Shown here: in pieces, positions 26,249-34,262 of the stretch | How the letters are laid out: every line of letters starts with the position of its first letter | Numbering within the stretch: the first letter of the stretch is position 1 | Origin: Amycolatopsis antarctica | GTDB taxonomy: Bacteria; Actinomycetota; Actinomycetes; Mycobacteriales; Pseudonocardiaceae | Direction of reading: 5' to 3' | Length of the DNA: 64,000 nucleotides | Assembly (NCBI RefSeq): GCF_002262875.1 | Contig: NZ_NKYE01000008.1 | Coordinates: 124,001 to 188,000, forward strand | Translations under genes and position numbers: made by a program | The notes under the pieces: model-generated | Seen by the model: only the letters and a program-made list of their open reading frames with translations | What the model was told of the DNA's origin: nothing | The model's database searches: none

Positions 26249-27694
26249 TCAGCCGACGGACCCTTCCATCTGCAGTTCGATCAGGCGGTTCAGTTCGAGG
26301 GCGTACTCCATCGGCAGCTCGCGCGCGATGGGCTCGACGAACCCGCGCACGACCATCGCCATGGCCTCCTCCTCGGTCAGACCGCGCGACATCAGGTAGA
26401 ACAACTGGTCCTCGCTGACCTTCGAGACGGTCGCCTCGTGGCCCATGGACACGTCGTCGTTGCGGATGTCCACGTACGGATACGTGTCCGATCGGGAGAT
26501 GGTGTCCACCAGCAGCGCGTCACAGACGACACTGGAGCGCGAGTTGTACGCCCGCTTGGCGACCTTCACCAGGCCGCGGTACGAGGTACGGCCACCGCCG
26601 CGCGCCACCGACTTCGACACGATCGTCGAGGAGGTGTGCGGCGCCAGGTGCTCCATCTTCGCGCCGGCGTCCTGGTGCTGGCCCTCGCCCGCGAACGCGA
26701 CCGAGAGGACCTCACCCTTGGCGTGCTCGCCCATCAGGAACACCGAGGGGTACTTCATGGTGACCTTGGAGCCGATGTTGCCGTCGACCCACTCCATCGT
26801 CGCGCCCTCTTCGCACTTGGTGCGCTTGGTGACGAGGTTGTAGACGTTGTTCGACCAGTTCTGGATCGTCGTGTAGCGGCAGCGGCCGCCCTTCTTCACG
26901 ATGATCTCCACGACCGCCGAGTGCAGCGAGTCCGACTGGTAGATCGGCGCCGTGCAGCCCTCGACGTAGTGCACGTAGGCACCCTCGTCGACGATGATCA
27001 GCGTGCGCTCGAACTGGCCCATGTTCTCGGTGTTGATGCGGAAGTAGGCCTGCAGCGGGATGTCCACGTGCACGCCCGGCGGCACGTAGATGAACGAGCC
27101 GCCCGACCAGACGGCGGTGTTCAGCGCGGAGAACTTGTTGTCCCCGGCCGGGATCACCGAGCCGAAGTACTCGCGGAACAGCTCCGGGTGCTCCTTCAGC
27201 GCGGTGTCGGTGTCCAGGAACAGCACGCCCTGGGCCTCGAGGTCCTCGCGGATGGAGTGGTAGACGACCTCGGACTCGTACTGCGCGGCGACGCCCGCGA
27301 CGAGGCGCTGCTTCTCCGCCTCGGGGATGCCGAGCCTGTCGTAGGTGTTCTTGATGTCCTCGGGCAGGTCCTCCCAGCTCGTGGCCTGCTTCTCGCTGGA
27401 GCGGACGAAGTACTTGATGTTGTCGAAGTCGATGCCCGACAGGTCCGCGCCCCAGTTGGGCATCGGCTTGAGGTCGAACAGCTTCAGGGCCTTGAGGCGT
27501 GCTTCGCGCATCCACTCCGGCTCGGACTTCTTGTCCGAGATGTCGATGACGACATCGTCGTTGAGTCCTCGGCGGGCGCTGGCGCCCGCGGCATCGGAGT
27601 CGGACCACCCGAACGCGTACTTGCCCAGAGAGTCGATCGTCTCTTCCTGGGACAGGGGCGCTGTGGTGGTGCGCTGCTCGGCAGCGGCAGTCAT
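26249..27694 (-). CDS. sufB: SufB, Fe-S scaffold subunit
   Basis: A 481-aa SufB, the scaffold subunit on which clusters are built. Recognisable segments include [54 protein letters not shown] (with a conserved Cys) and [21 protein letters not shown] at the C-terminus. The length is that of an intein-free SufB, unlike the M. tuberculosis gene. Its ATG overlaps the sufR stop by four bases (ATGA), so repressor and scaffold are translationally coupled in one operon. Confidence 0.95.
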   Translation of the reverse strand: MTAAAEQRTTTAPLSQEETIDSLGKYAFGWSDSDAAGASARRGLNDDVVIDISDKKSEPEWMREARLKALKLFDLKPMPNWGADLSGIDFDNIKYFVRSSEKQATSWEDLPEDIKNTYDRLGIPEAEKQRLVAGVAAQYESEVVYHSIREDLEAQGVLFLDTDTALKEHPELFREYFGSVIPAGDNKFSALNTAVWSGGSFIYVPPGVHVDIPLQAYFRINTENMGQFERTLIIVDEGAYVHYVEGCTAPIYQSDSLHSAVVEIIVKKGGRCRYTTIQNWSNNVYNLVTKRTKCEEGATMEWVDGNIGSKVTMKYPSVFLMGEHAKGEVLSVAFAGEGQHQDAGAKMEHLAPHTSSTIVSKSVARGGGRTSYRGLVKVAKRAYNSRSSVVCDALLVDTISRSDTYPYVDIRNDDVSMGHEATVSKVSEDQLFYLMSRGLTEEEAMAMVVRGFVEPIARELPMEYALELNRLIELQMEGSVG

Positions 27695-28527
27695 ACGGGT
27701 TGCCCTCCATTCGCGGATGCTGCGTTACGCCCGTCGGGCGGCTCGGCCGTCCGGTCGGGCTCGGTGCTACTGCCCGGGCGCGCGACGCCCGGGCCATTCC
27801 CCGCCTGGGAGACGGGTACGTGCGTGGTGCACACGCTGTCACCGCGTGCGATCGTGGCCAGCCGCTGGACGTGGGTGCCCAGCAGTTCGGCGAACGCCTC
27901 GGTCTCCGCCTCGCACAGCTGAGGGAACTCAGCGGCGACGTGGGCGACCGGGCAGTGGTGCTGGCAGAGTTGCTCGCCCGCGCCGACCTGACGGGTCGAC
28001 GCAGCGTAGCCCTCCCTGGTCAGAGCGGCCGCAAGGGCCTCAGCCCTGGCTTCCGGGTCGCTGTGCCCGAGGACGGCCTCGCGGTGCGGGCCGACCAGTG
28101 CCTCCATCCGGCTCTCGGCGAAGGACCGGACGGCCTGCTCCCCCGCGTGCTCGGCGAGGAAGCGAACGGCCGAGACGGCCAGATCGTCGTAGGCGTGCCC
28201 GAAGCGGGCCCGGCCCGGCTCGGTGAGCAGGAACAGTTTCGCCGGCCTGCCCCGTCCGCGGGGCCCGCGGCGCGGTGCGTCCCTTGTCTCGGCCTCGCCG
28301 TCGGTGACCAGCGCGTCGAGGTGCCTGCGGACCGCCGTGGCGCTGATGCCGAGTTCCCCGGCCACCGTCACCGCCCCGATCGGCCCCCGCTCCAGGAGCA
28401 GGCGCGCCACCTCGTGCCGCGTCCGCCCGTCGGCCGTGACCTGCACGGGCACGGCGGCAGGAGCGGTACGCCGGACGTCGCCGTCCGGTTGCCCGTACCG
28501 CTCGGGCGAGCCACCGTTCTTTTTCAC
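27691..28527 (-). CDS. sufR: SufR-type Fe-S-sensing repressor of the suf operon
   Basis: A 278-aa transcriptional regulator of the ArsR/DeoR-like SufR family, which represses suf when it holds a [4Fe-4S] cluster. The N-terminal winged helix spans about 35-100 ([21 protein letters not shown]). The sensor cysteines are in [19 protein letters not shown] plus SVCTTH, the SufR C-x3-C-x12-C arrangement with a fourth Cys. The start is GTG at 28527, with no SD. It lies inside an exact ACACT-N5-TGTGA operator, so autoregulation is very likely. The protein carries about 45 extra C-terminal residues rich in Pro/Gly/Arg. It is the first gene of the suf operon and divergent from mptB. Confidence 0.9.
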   Translation of the reverse strand: MKKNGGSPERYGQPDGDVRRTAPAAVPVQVTADGRTRHEVARLLLERGPIGAVTVAGELGISATAVRRHLDALVTDGEAETRDAPRRGPRGRGRPAKLFLLTEPGRARFGHAYDDLAVSAVRFLAEHAGEQAVRSFAESRMEALVGPHREAVLGHSDPEARAEALAAALTREGYAASTRQVGAGEQLCQHHCPVAHVAAEFPQLCEAETEAFAELLGTHVQRLATIARGDSVCTTHVPVSQAGNGPGVARPGSSTEPDRTAEPPDGRNAASANGGQPV

Positions 28528-28538
28528 AACACAAGTGT
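28524..28538 (-). promoter_or_regulatory. SufR operator ACACT-N5-TGTGA overlapping the sufR start codon
   Basis: Read on the minus strand, the 15-bp site is ACACT TGTGT TGTGA, an exact match to the half-sites I recall for M. tuberculosis SufR. The distal half-site contains the sufR GTG start (28525-28527). TACGAC (28539-28544, minus strand) lies directly upstream and could serve as the -10, giving a transcript with almost no 5' UTR and a repressor bound on the initiation site. Confidence 0.7.
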
Positions 28539-28578
28539 GTCGTATTTCCTCGGCGAGGGCAAAGCAGCCCCTTAGGAC

Positions 28579-28594
28579 GGTGACCGGTCTCACC
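28579..28594. promoter_or_regulatory. Inverted repeat GGTGA-N6-TCACC in the sufR-mptB divergent region
   Basis: Perfect 5-bp arms are followed by a third GGTGA at 28601-28605. It lies 17 bp upstream of the candidate mptB -10. A regulator site for mptB is possible, but the arms are short enough to occur by chance in GC-rich DNA. Confidence 0.25.
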
Positions 28595-28610
28595 CCGGAC
28601 GGTGAATGGA

Positions 28611-28616
28611 TACGCT
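28611..28616 (+). promoter_or_regulatory. Candidate -10 (TACGCT) for leaderless mptB
   Basis: TACGCT is followed by 6 nt and then GTG at 28623. There is no SD before this GTG or before the alternative GTG codons at 28602 and 28629. Confidence 0.4.
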
Positions 28617-28622
28617 GCGCGC

Positions 28623-30317
28623 GTGGCAGTGGGCGAACGGGCGATACGGCGGCTGAGCAAGAGCAGCGGCGTCGCGGCGAGCACGGCCGGCGGGGGCACC
28701 CCGGCCGGGGCCGCTGCCGGGACCGCGGTCGGCGCGCAGGCCCTGCCTAGCGGCTTCCTGGACACGCGGCCCCTCGACGCCGGGGAACGGAAATCCCTCA
28801 ACGTGGTGCGGCGCTTCGGCACCGTCGGTTCCCTGCTGCTCGCCATCGGCTCGCTCGGCGCGGGGGCCGCGCCGACGATCAACCCGGTGCAGGACATCCC
28901 GGTCCTGCGGATCTTCACCCGGATGACAACGACCTCGCTCGCGATCGCGTTCGCGGGCATGGGCATGCTGGTGATCGGCTGGCTGCTGCTGGGACGTTTC
29001 GCCCGGCCAGGCGCGCCCCGGATCGCCGGCCGGGGACAGCTCGACCGCACGCTGGTCATGTGGATCGCGCCGCTGCTGCTGATCCCGCCGCTGTTCTCCC
29101 GGGACGTCTACAGCTACCTCGCGCAGAGCGAGATCGTGCACCGCGGCATGGACCCGTACTCGCTCGGGCCCGCGCAGGCGCTCGGCGTGGCCGATCCGCT
29201 CACCTCCGGCGTCTCCAACATGTGGCGGGAGACCCCCGCCCCGTACGGGCCGATCTCGCTGACCCTCGGCGACTGGATCGCGGGCATCACCGGCAACAGC
29301 ATCACCGGTGGCGTGCTGCTGCACCGCCTGGTGGCCCTGCTCGGTGTCGGGCTGATCGTGTGGGCGCTGCCGCGGCTGGCGCGCCGGTTCGGCGTCCAGC
29401 CCTCCACCGCGCTCTGGCTCGGGGCGGCCAACCCGCTGGTCCTGTTCCACCTCGTCGCCGGGGCGCACAACGACGCGCTGGCGATCGGGCTGATGATGGC
29501 GGGACTCGAGCTCGGCATCCGCAGGTTGCCGGTGCGGGTCGCCGGTGACTCGCCACCCCCGCTGGCCCGGGGCGAGATGCTGTTCATCGGTCTCGGCGTA
29601 GCGGTGATCACGCTCGGCGTGGCGGTGAAACTCAATGCGATCCTGGCCCTCCCGTTCTTCACGGTGATGGTGGCCCGGCGCTGGCACGGCACGATCCGCG
29701 ACCTGATGCGCGCCGCCGTGCCGATGGCCGTGGTGTTCGGCCTGGTTCTCGTCGCGGCCTGCGTGGGCTCAGGTCTCGGCTTCGGCTGGGTCGGCGCGCT
29801 CGGTACCCCGGGAATGGTGCGGAGCTGGATGTCGCCGACGTCCGAACTCGGCCACGTGTCGGGCGTACTCGGCATCGCGCTCGGCCTCGGCAACCACACC
29901 AACGCCGTGGTGTCGATCTTCGGCGTGCTCGGCTACGTGGTGGCGGGCGCGGTGACGGTCAAGTTCCTCTGGGCAAGCTTCCGCTGGCGGTACCGGCCGA
30001 TGATCGGGCTGGGCGTCTCGCTGGGAGCGGTGATGGTCCTGCACGTCGCGCTCCAGCCCTGGTACCTGCTCTGGGCGGTGATCCCGCTGGCAGCGGCCGC
30101 GGGCACCTCGCGGTTCCGGGTCGCGGCGACGGCGGCGAGCGCGGTACTCGCCCTGCTGGTCTTCTCCACCGGCGGCACGTTCGGCGGCAGGCTGTACGTC
30201 GTCGTCAACGCCTATCTGGCCGGCCTGGTCGTCATCGGGCTGGCCCTGCTGGTGGTGCGCCGCTACGCGCCGGGCCTGCTGCGCAGACCGAGCCGGACGC
30301 CGGAGGAGGCCACCTGA
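28623..30317 (+). CDS. mptB: Alpha-(1->6)-mannopyranosyltransferase MptB-like
   Basis: A 564-aa GT-C glycosyltransferase with about 13 transmembrane helices, resembling M. tuberculosis Rv1459c. MptB primes the alpha-1,6-mannan core of lipomannan using polyprenyl-phosphate mannose outside the membrane. The first external loop holds the catalytic-type acidic motif FSRDVYSYLAQSEIVHRGMDPY. Further conserved segments are ETPAPYGPISL and LFHLVAGAHNDALAIGLMM. The N-terminal 45 residues are a small-residue-rich cytoplasmic tail. The gene order sufR / mptB / ABC pair / ctaA is the same as in mycobacteria. Start-codon choice among nearby GTGs is uncertain. Confidence 0.88.
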   Translation: MAVGERAIRRLSKSSGVAASTAGGGTPAGAAAGTAVGAQALPSGFLDTRPLDAGERKSLNVVRRFGTVGSLLLAIGSLGAGAAPTINPVQDIPVLRIFTRMTTTSLAIAFAGMGMLVIGWLLLGRFARPGAPRIAGRGQLDRTLVMWIAPLLLIPPLFSRDVYSYLAQSEIVHRGMDPYSLGPAQALGVADPLTSGVSNMWRETPAPYGPISLTLGDWIAGITGNSITGGVLLHRLVALLGVGLIVWALPRLARRFGVQPSTALWLGAANPLVLFHLVAGAHNDALAIGLMMAGLELGIRRLPVRVAGDSPPPLARGEMLFIGLGVAVITLGVAVKLNAILALPFFTVMVARRWHGTIRDLMRAAVPMAVVFGLVLVAACVGSGLGFGWVGALGTPGMVRSWMSPTSELGHVSGVLGIALGLGNHTNAVVSIFGVLGYVVAGAVTVKFLWASFRWRYRPMIGLGVSLGAVMVLHVALQPWYLLWAVIPLAAAAGTSRFRVAATAASAVLALLVFSTGGTFGGRLYVVVNAYLAGLVVIGLALLVVRRYAPGLLRRPSRTPEEAT

Positions 30318-30328
30318 CCGGCGCGCCG

Positions 30329-30334
30329 TACCCT
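30329..30334 (+). promoter_or_regulatory. Candidate -10 (TACCCT) for a leaderless ABC-ATPase transcript
   Basis: TACCCT ends 8 nt before GTG 30343 in the 25-bp gap after mptB, with no recognisable SD near the start. Confidence 0.35.
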
Positions 30335-30342
30335 TGACCGTC

Positions 30343-31269
30343 GTGAGTGCACCCGCCGTCGAGATCTCCGGTCTGGTGAAGCGCTACGGGTCCGCAACGG
30401 CCGTGGACGGCCTCGACCTGCGCATGCCGAGAGGACGGCTGCTCGCTCTGCTCGGACCGAACGGCGCGGGCAAGACGACGACCGTGGAGATCTGCGAGGG
30501 CTTCCGCCGTGCCGACGCGGGAACCGTCCGCGTGCTGGGTCTCGATCCGGTCGCCGACGGGGCCCGGCTGCGGCCGCGGATCGGCGTGATGCCGCAGGGC
30601 GGCGGGGCGTACCCCGGCGTCCGGGCGGACGAGATGCTGGCGCTCGTCGCCTCCTGCGCGGCCAACCCACTGGACCCGGCCTGGCTGCTCGACGTACTGG
30701 GGCTCGCCTCGGCCAGGCGCACCCCGTACAAGCGGCTCTCCGGTGGCCTGCAACAACGGCTCTCCCTGGCGTGCGCGCTCGTCGGCAGGCCCGAGCTGGT
30801 GTTCCTCGACGAGCCGACGGCGGGCATGGATCCGCAGGCCAGGCATCTCGTCTGGGACCTGCTCGGCGCGCTGCGCTCGGACGGGGTCAGCATCCTGCTC
30901 ACCACCCACCTGATGGAGGAGGCCGAGGCCCTGGCCGACGACGTGGTGATCGTCGACGGCGGGCGGGTGGTCACTTCCGGCACCCCCGGCGAGCTGACGG
31001 CCGAGGGCGCGGACGCCGGGCGTCTTCGCTTCCGGGCCAGACCCGGCCTGGACACCGAGCTGCTGGCCGCGGCGCTGCCCGAGGGCTACCGGGTGCAGGA
31101 GTCGACGCGCGGCGCCTACCGCGTCGACGGCGAGGTCGACCCCCAGGTGGTCTCCGCGGTCACCGCCTGGTGCGCCCAGCACGGGGTGCTCGCCGAGGAA
31201 CTGCACGTGGGCAGGCGCGACCTGGAAGAGGTCTTCCTGGAACTGACCGGACGGGAGCTGAGGACGTGA
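30343..31269 (+). CDS. ABC transporter ATP-binding protein (Rv1458c-like)
   Basis: A 308-aa ATPase subunit of a DrrAB/ABC-2-type exporter. Walker A LLGPNGAGKTTT, Q-loop GVMPQGGGAYPG, signature RLSGGLQQRLSLA, Walker B LVFLDEPTAGMDP and the H-loop TTHLMEEAEAL are all intact. The C-terminal 90 residues form the extra regulatory domain common to drug/lipid exporters of this class. I choose GTG 30343; TTG at 30334 is in frame but less likely. The stop overlaps the permease start (GTGA). The substrate is unknown, but the fixed position next to mptB and ctaA suggests an envelope or haem-related cargo. Confidence 0.88.
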   Translation: MSAPAVEISGLVKRYGSATAVDGLDLRMPRGRLLALLGPNGAGKTTTVEICEGFRRADAGTVRVLGLDPVADGARLRPRIGVMPQGGGAYPGVRADEMLALVASCAANPLDPAWLLDVLGLASARRTPYKRLSGGLQQRLSLACALVGRPELVFLDEPTAGMDPQARHLVWDLLGALRSDGVSILLTTHLMEEAEALADDVVIVDGGRVVTSGTPGELTAEGADAGRLRFRARPGLDTELLAAALPEGYRVQESTRGAYRVDGEVDPQVVSAVTAWCAQHGVLAEELHVGRRDLEEVFLELTGRELRT

Positions 31270-32069
31270 CCACCGGCGAGACCGCGGCGCGCTTCGCCCC
31301 CGGCACGTTCACCCCCGATCCGGGACGCGGCAGGCTGGGCCGGATGCTGCTCACGCACGCCCGCGTCGAGACGGCGATGACCCTGCGGCACGGCGAGCAG
31401 ATCCTGCTCACCCTGCTGATCCCGCTGGCGCTGCTGGTCGGGTTGACACTGCTGGACGTGGTGCCGACCGGCGACCTCGGCTCAGTGTCCAAAGTGGACT
31501 GGGTGACGCCGAGGATACTGGCGCTGGCGGTGATGTCCTCGGCTTTCACCGGCCAGGCGATCGCGCTCGGGTTCGACCGGCGCTACGGCGTGCTCAAGCG
31601 GTTGTCCGCGACCGCGCTCCCCCGCTGGCTGCTGATCGCCGGGCGACTGCTCGCCGCGCTCGTCGTGGTGGCCATCCAGGCCCTCGTACTCGGTGCGGTG
31701 GCGGCACTGCTGGGCTGGTCGCCCTCACCGGGCGGCCTGCTGGCCGGCGTGCTGCTGCTCGTGCTCGGCACCTTCGCCTTCGGCGCTCTCGGCGTGCTGC
31801 TCGGCGGCTCGCTGCGGGCGGAGGCCGTGCTGGCGCTGGCCAACGTCGTCTGGTTCGTGCTGCTGCTGGCGGGCGGCATCCTGCTGGCCCCGTCCGCGTT
31901 GCCGGGCGTGATCGGGGACATCGTCGCGCTGCTGCCGTCGGGGGCGCTCGCCGAGGGGCTCCGCGGCGCGCTGGTGGACGGCGCGCCGAGCTGGCAGCCG
32001 GTGGCCGTGCTCGCGGTGTGGGCCGTGCTCGCCGCCGGCCTGGCGACGCGGACGACCCGGCTGACCTGA
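31266..32069 (+). CDS. ABC-2-type exporter permease (Rv1457c-like)
   Basis: A 267-aa permease with about six transmembrane helices after a 45-residue cytoplasmic start. The ABC-2 pattern is visible: an early amphipathic region, a helix pair, then LALANVVWFVLLLAGGILL and a final helix WQPVAVLAVWAVLAAGLA. It is translationally coupled to the ATPase through a GTGA overlap, so the two form one exporter. The GTG at 31266 is the correct start; upstream sequence in this frame is antisense-like Arg/Gly-rich coding shadow. Confidence 0.87.
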   Translation: MTTGETAARFAPGTFTPDPGRGRLGRMLLTHARVETAMTLRHGEQILLTLLIPLALLVGLTLLDVVPTGDLGSVSKVDWVTPRILALAVMSSAFTGQAIALGFDRRYGVLKRLSATALPRWLLIAGRLLAALVVVAIQALVLGAVAALLGWSPSPGGLLAGVLLLVLGTFAFGALGVLLGGSLRAEAVLALANVVWFVLLLAGGILLAPSALPGVIGDIVALLPSGALAEGLRGALVDGAPSWQPVAVLAVWAVLAAGLATRTTRLT

Positions 32070-32122
32070 GGTCCGGCTCACCCGCGAGCGGAGGCGGCGG
32101 CGAACCGGGCCCGGACGCGTCC

Positions 32123-32128
32123 TACCAT
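32123..32128 (+). promoter_or_regulatory. Candidate -10 (TACCAT) for leaderless ctaA
   Basis: TACCAT is followed by 7 nt and the GTG start of ctaA at 32136, again without an SD. Confidence 0.45.
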
Positions 32129-32135
32129 CGGTCGC

Positions 32136-33134
32136 GTGCCCTCCACCCCGTTGCGTTTCCCGTTCTCCCTCGTGGCGCGCCTGCCGTACCCGTCGACCGC
32201 GGTGCAGCGGGCGATCGCCATCGCGGCGGTGGTGACGCAGGGCGGCATCGGCGTCACCGGTTCGGTCGTGCGCGTCACCGGATCCGGCCTCGGCTGCCCC
32301 AACTGGCCCACCTGCGTGTCCGGCAGCATGTTCCCGGTCGAGCACCCGGAGTACGCGGCGCTGAACCAGTGGATCGAGTTCGGCAACCGGATGCTGACCG
32401 GCGTGGTCGTGGTGGTGGCGGCGCTGTGCGTGATCGCGGCCTGGCGGATCCGGCAGGAGCACCCGCAGCGGCACCGCCTGGTCCGGCTGGCCTGGACGAT
32501 GCCGCTCGGTGTCGTCGCCCAGGCGGTCATCGGCGGCATGACGGTGCTGACCGGGCTGCTGTGGTGGACGGTGGCCATCCACTTCCTCGTCTCCGCCGGG
32601 CTGGTGTGGCTGGCGGTTCTGCTGCTGCACGCCTTCGGCGAGGGTGACGCGCCGGCGAGCTGGCGGATCGGTTCCGGCGACCGCGCGCTGCTGGCCGGGA
32701 TCGTCGCGGTGCTGTACGCGGTGCTGGCGGCCGGTACCACGGTGACCGGCGCCGGGCCGCACGGCGGGGATCCGGAGACGCCGCGCCTGCAGGCGCCGGT
32801 GGAGACGCTGGCCCAGGTGCACGGCGGGTTGCTGGTGCTGTTCCTGCTCGCGCTGACGGTGTTCGGTGCGCGCCTCGGCCGTGCGGGTGCGTCCCCCGCG
32901 CTGTGGCGGCGCTACGCCCTGGTCTGGGTCGTCGCGCTCGCCCAGGGCGGCCTCGGCACCCTGCAGTACGCGCTGGGTGTACCCGAGGCGCTGGTCTCCT
33001 TCCACGTTCTGGGCTCGGCGGTCGTCATCGTCGCGTTGGGGGCGATGTGGTGCGGTGCCCGCGATCGCGGCCCCGCGCCCGGGCCGGTGCCGGCGGGACC
33101 ACCGGAGGCACGCACTCCCGAACCGGCGAGCTGA
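32136..33134 (+). CDS. ctaA: Haem A synthase CtaA
   Basis: A 332-aa membrane enzyme oxidising the C8 methyl of haem O to the formyl group of haem A for aa3 cytochrome oxidase. It has eight predicted helices in two four-helix bundles. The first external loop after GSVVRVTGSGLGCPNWPTC holds the C-x5-C pair of the Bacillus-type CtaA. Haem-ligand His residues occur in VAIHFLVS, AQVHGGLLV and VSFHVLGS. Haem O is supplied by CtaB, encoded 9 kb away in this window. The start is GTG 32136, placed 7 nt after a TACCAT -10 element. Confidence 0.92.
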   Translation: MPSTPLRFPFSLVARLPYPSTAVQRAIAIAAVVTQGGIGVTGSVVRVTGSGLGCPNWPTCVSGSMFPVEHPEYAALNQWIEFGNRMLTGVVVVVAALCVIAAWRIRQEHPQRHRLVRLAWTMPLGVVAQAVIGGMTVLTGLLWWTVAIHFLVSAGLVWLAVLLLHAFGEGDAPASWRIGSGDRALLAGIVAVLYAVLAAGTTVTGAGPHGGDPETPRLQAPVETLAQVHGGLLVLFLLALTVFGARLGRAGASPALWRRYALVWVVALAQGGLGTLQYALGVPEALVSFHVLGSAVVIVALGAMWCGARDRGPAPGPVPAGPPEARTPEPAS

Positions 33135-33194
33135 CCGCATCGGCAGGGGCTCGCGACCACGTTCCGTGTCCCACGCGGGCGAGCCCACGTCACC

Positions 33195-33219
33195 CGGACG
33201 AGGCGGCTACTCTCGTCCG
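33195..33219 (+). terminator. Hairpin downstream of ctaA with a short T-run
   Basis: Perfect 8-bp arms (33195-33202, 33212-33219) with a 9-nt loop are followed by TTTT at 33225-33228, making this the likely ctaA terminator. A second possible stem just upstream (arms 33147-33154 and 33179-33186) has a 24-nt loop. Confidence 0.55.
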
Positions 33220-33290
33220 AGGCATTTTCCACGAGTTGTCCGTTTCTCCCGCCGTCCCGCCCCTTCTCGATAACGAGGTACCGCTGAGCC

Positions 33291-34235
33291 ATGAGCACTG
33301 ACTCCGCGACGCACACCGCAAAGCCGATCCTGTCCGGCGAACGATCGACAGGCCAGATGATCGTCCTGAAGACGTTCCTGCTGATCCCCTTCGTCGCGCT
33401 GCTCGCGGCCGTCCCGTTCACCTGGGGGTGGGGCCTGAGCTGGGTCGACATCGGTCTCGCCGTGGCGTTCTACTTCATCGGCATGCTGGGTGTCACCGTC
33501 GGATACCACCGGTACTTCACGCACGGCGCGTTCAAGACGGGCAGGCCGCTGCGGGTCGCGCTGGCGATCGCGGGCGGCATGGCCGTGCAGGGCTCGGTGA
33601 TCTTCTGGGTCGCCAGCCACCGCAGGCACCACGCGTTCGCCGACCGGGAGGGGGACCCGCACTCGCCGTGGCTGTTCGGCTCCTCGCCCGCCGCCCTGCT
33701 GCGCGGTTTCTGGCACTCGCACATGGGCTGGATGTTCCGCCGCGAGGTGACCAACTTCGAGCGGTTCGCCCCGGACCTGCTGGCCGATCGCTCGCTGCAG
33801 GTGGTGAACCGGCTGTTCTGGCTGTGGATCACGCTCAGTCTCGCGCTGCCCGCGCTCATCGGCGGGCTGCTCACCTGGTCGGTCTGGGGCGCGGTCACCG
33901 CGTTCTTCTGGGCCGGGCTGGTGCGGATCGGCTTCTCCCACCACATCACCTGGTCGGTCAACTCGATCTGCCACATGATCGGCTCCCGGCCGTTCACCAG
34001 CCGGGACCGGGCGGCCAACTTCTGGCCACTGGCGATCCTGTCGATGGGCGAGTCCTGGCACAACTCGCACCACGCCGACCCGACCTGCGCCCGGCACGGC
34101 GTCCTGCGCGGTCAGCTCGACATCTCCGCCCGGCTGATCTGGCTGTTCGAGAAGCTGGGATGGGCGCGCAACGTGCGCTGGCCGAAGCCGGAACGGATCG
34201 CGGCGAAGCTGGCCAAGCCGGCAGGCGCGCCGTAG
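33291..34235 (+). CDS. Acyl-CoA delta-9 fatty acid desaturase family protein
   Basis: A 314-aa membrane di-iron desaturase that introduces a double bond into acyl chains. All three histidine boxes are visible: GYHRYFTHG (HxxxxH), SHRRHHAFAD (HxxHH) and SWHNSHHADP (HxxHH). About four transmembrane helices flank them (LIPFVALLAAVPF, DIGLAVAFYFIGML and two after the second box). The product family, unsaturated lipids, also fits the CFA-like methyltransferase elsewhere in the window. The ATG is at 33291. The gene is convergent with the P450 gene. Confidence 0.92.
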   Translation: MSTDSATHTAKPILSGERSTGQMIVLKTFLLIPFVALLAAVPFTWGWGLSWVDIGLAVAFYFIGMLGVTVGYHRYFTHGAFKTGRPLRVALAIAGGMAVQGSVIFWVASHRRHHAFADREGDPHSPWLFGSSPAALLRGFWHSHMGWMFRREVTNFERFAPDLLADRSLQVVNRLFWLWITLSLALPALIGGLLTWSVWGAVTAFFWAGLVRIGFSHHITWSVNSICHMIGSRPFTSRDRAANFWPLAILSMGESWHNSHHADPTCARHGVLRGQLDISARLIWLFEKLGWARNVRWPKPERIAAKLAKPAGAP

Positions 34236-34237
34236 CT

Positions 34238-34255
34238 CCCGCCGGCCGGGGCGGG
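34238..34255. terminator. Short hairpin between the desaturase and P450 genes
   Basis: Arms 34238-34243 and 34250-34255 (6 bp, GC only) sit in the 27-bp gap between convergent stops. It may function as a weak bidirectional terminator. Confidence 0.4.
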
Positions 34256-34262
34256 CCCGGTG

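Noticed and set aside
26249-27694. Intein in sufB, as found in M. tuberculosis
   Set aside because: The 481-aa SufB is continuous in length and conserved segments; no extra domain is present.
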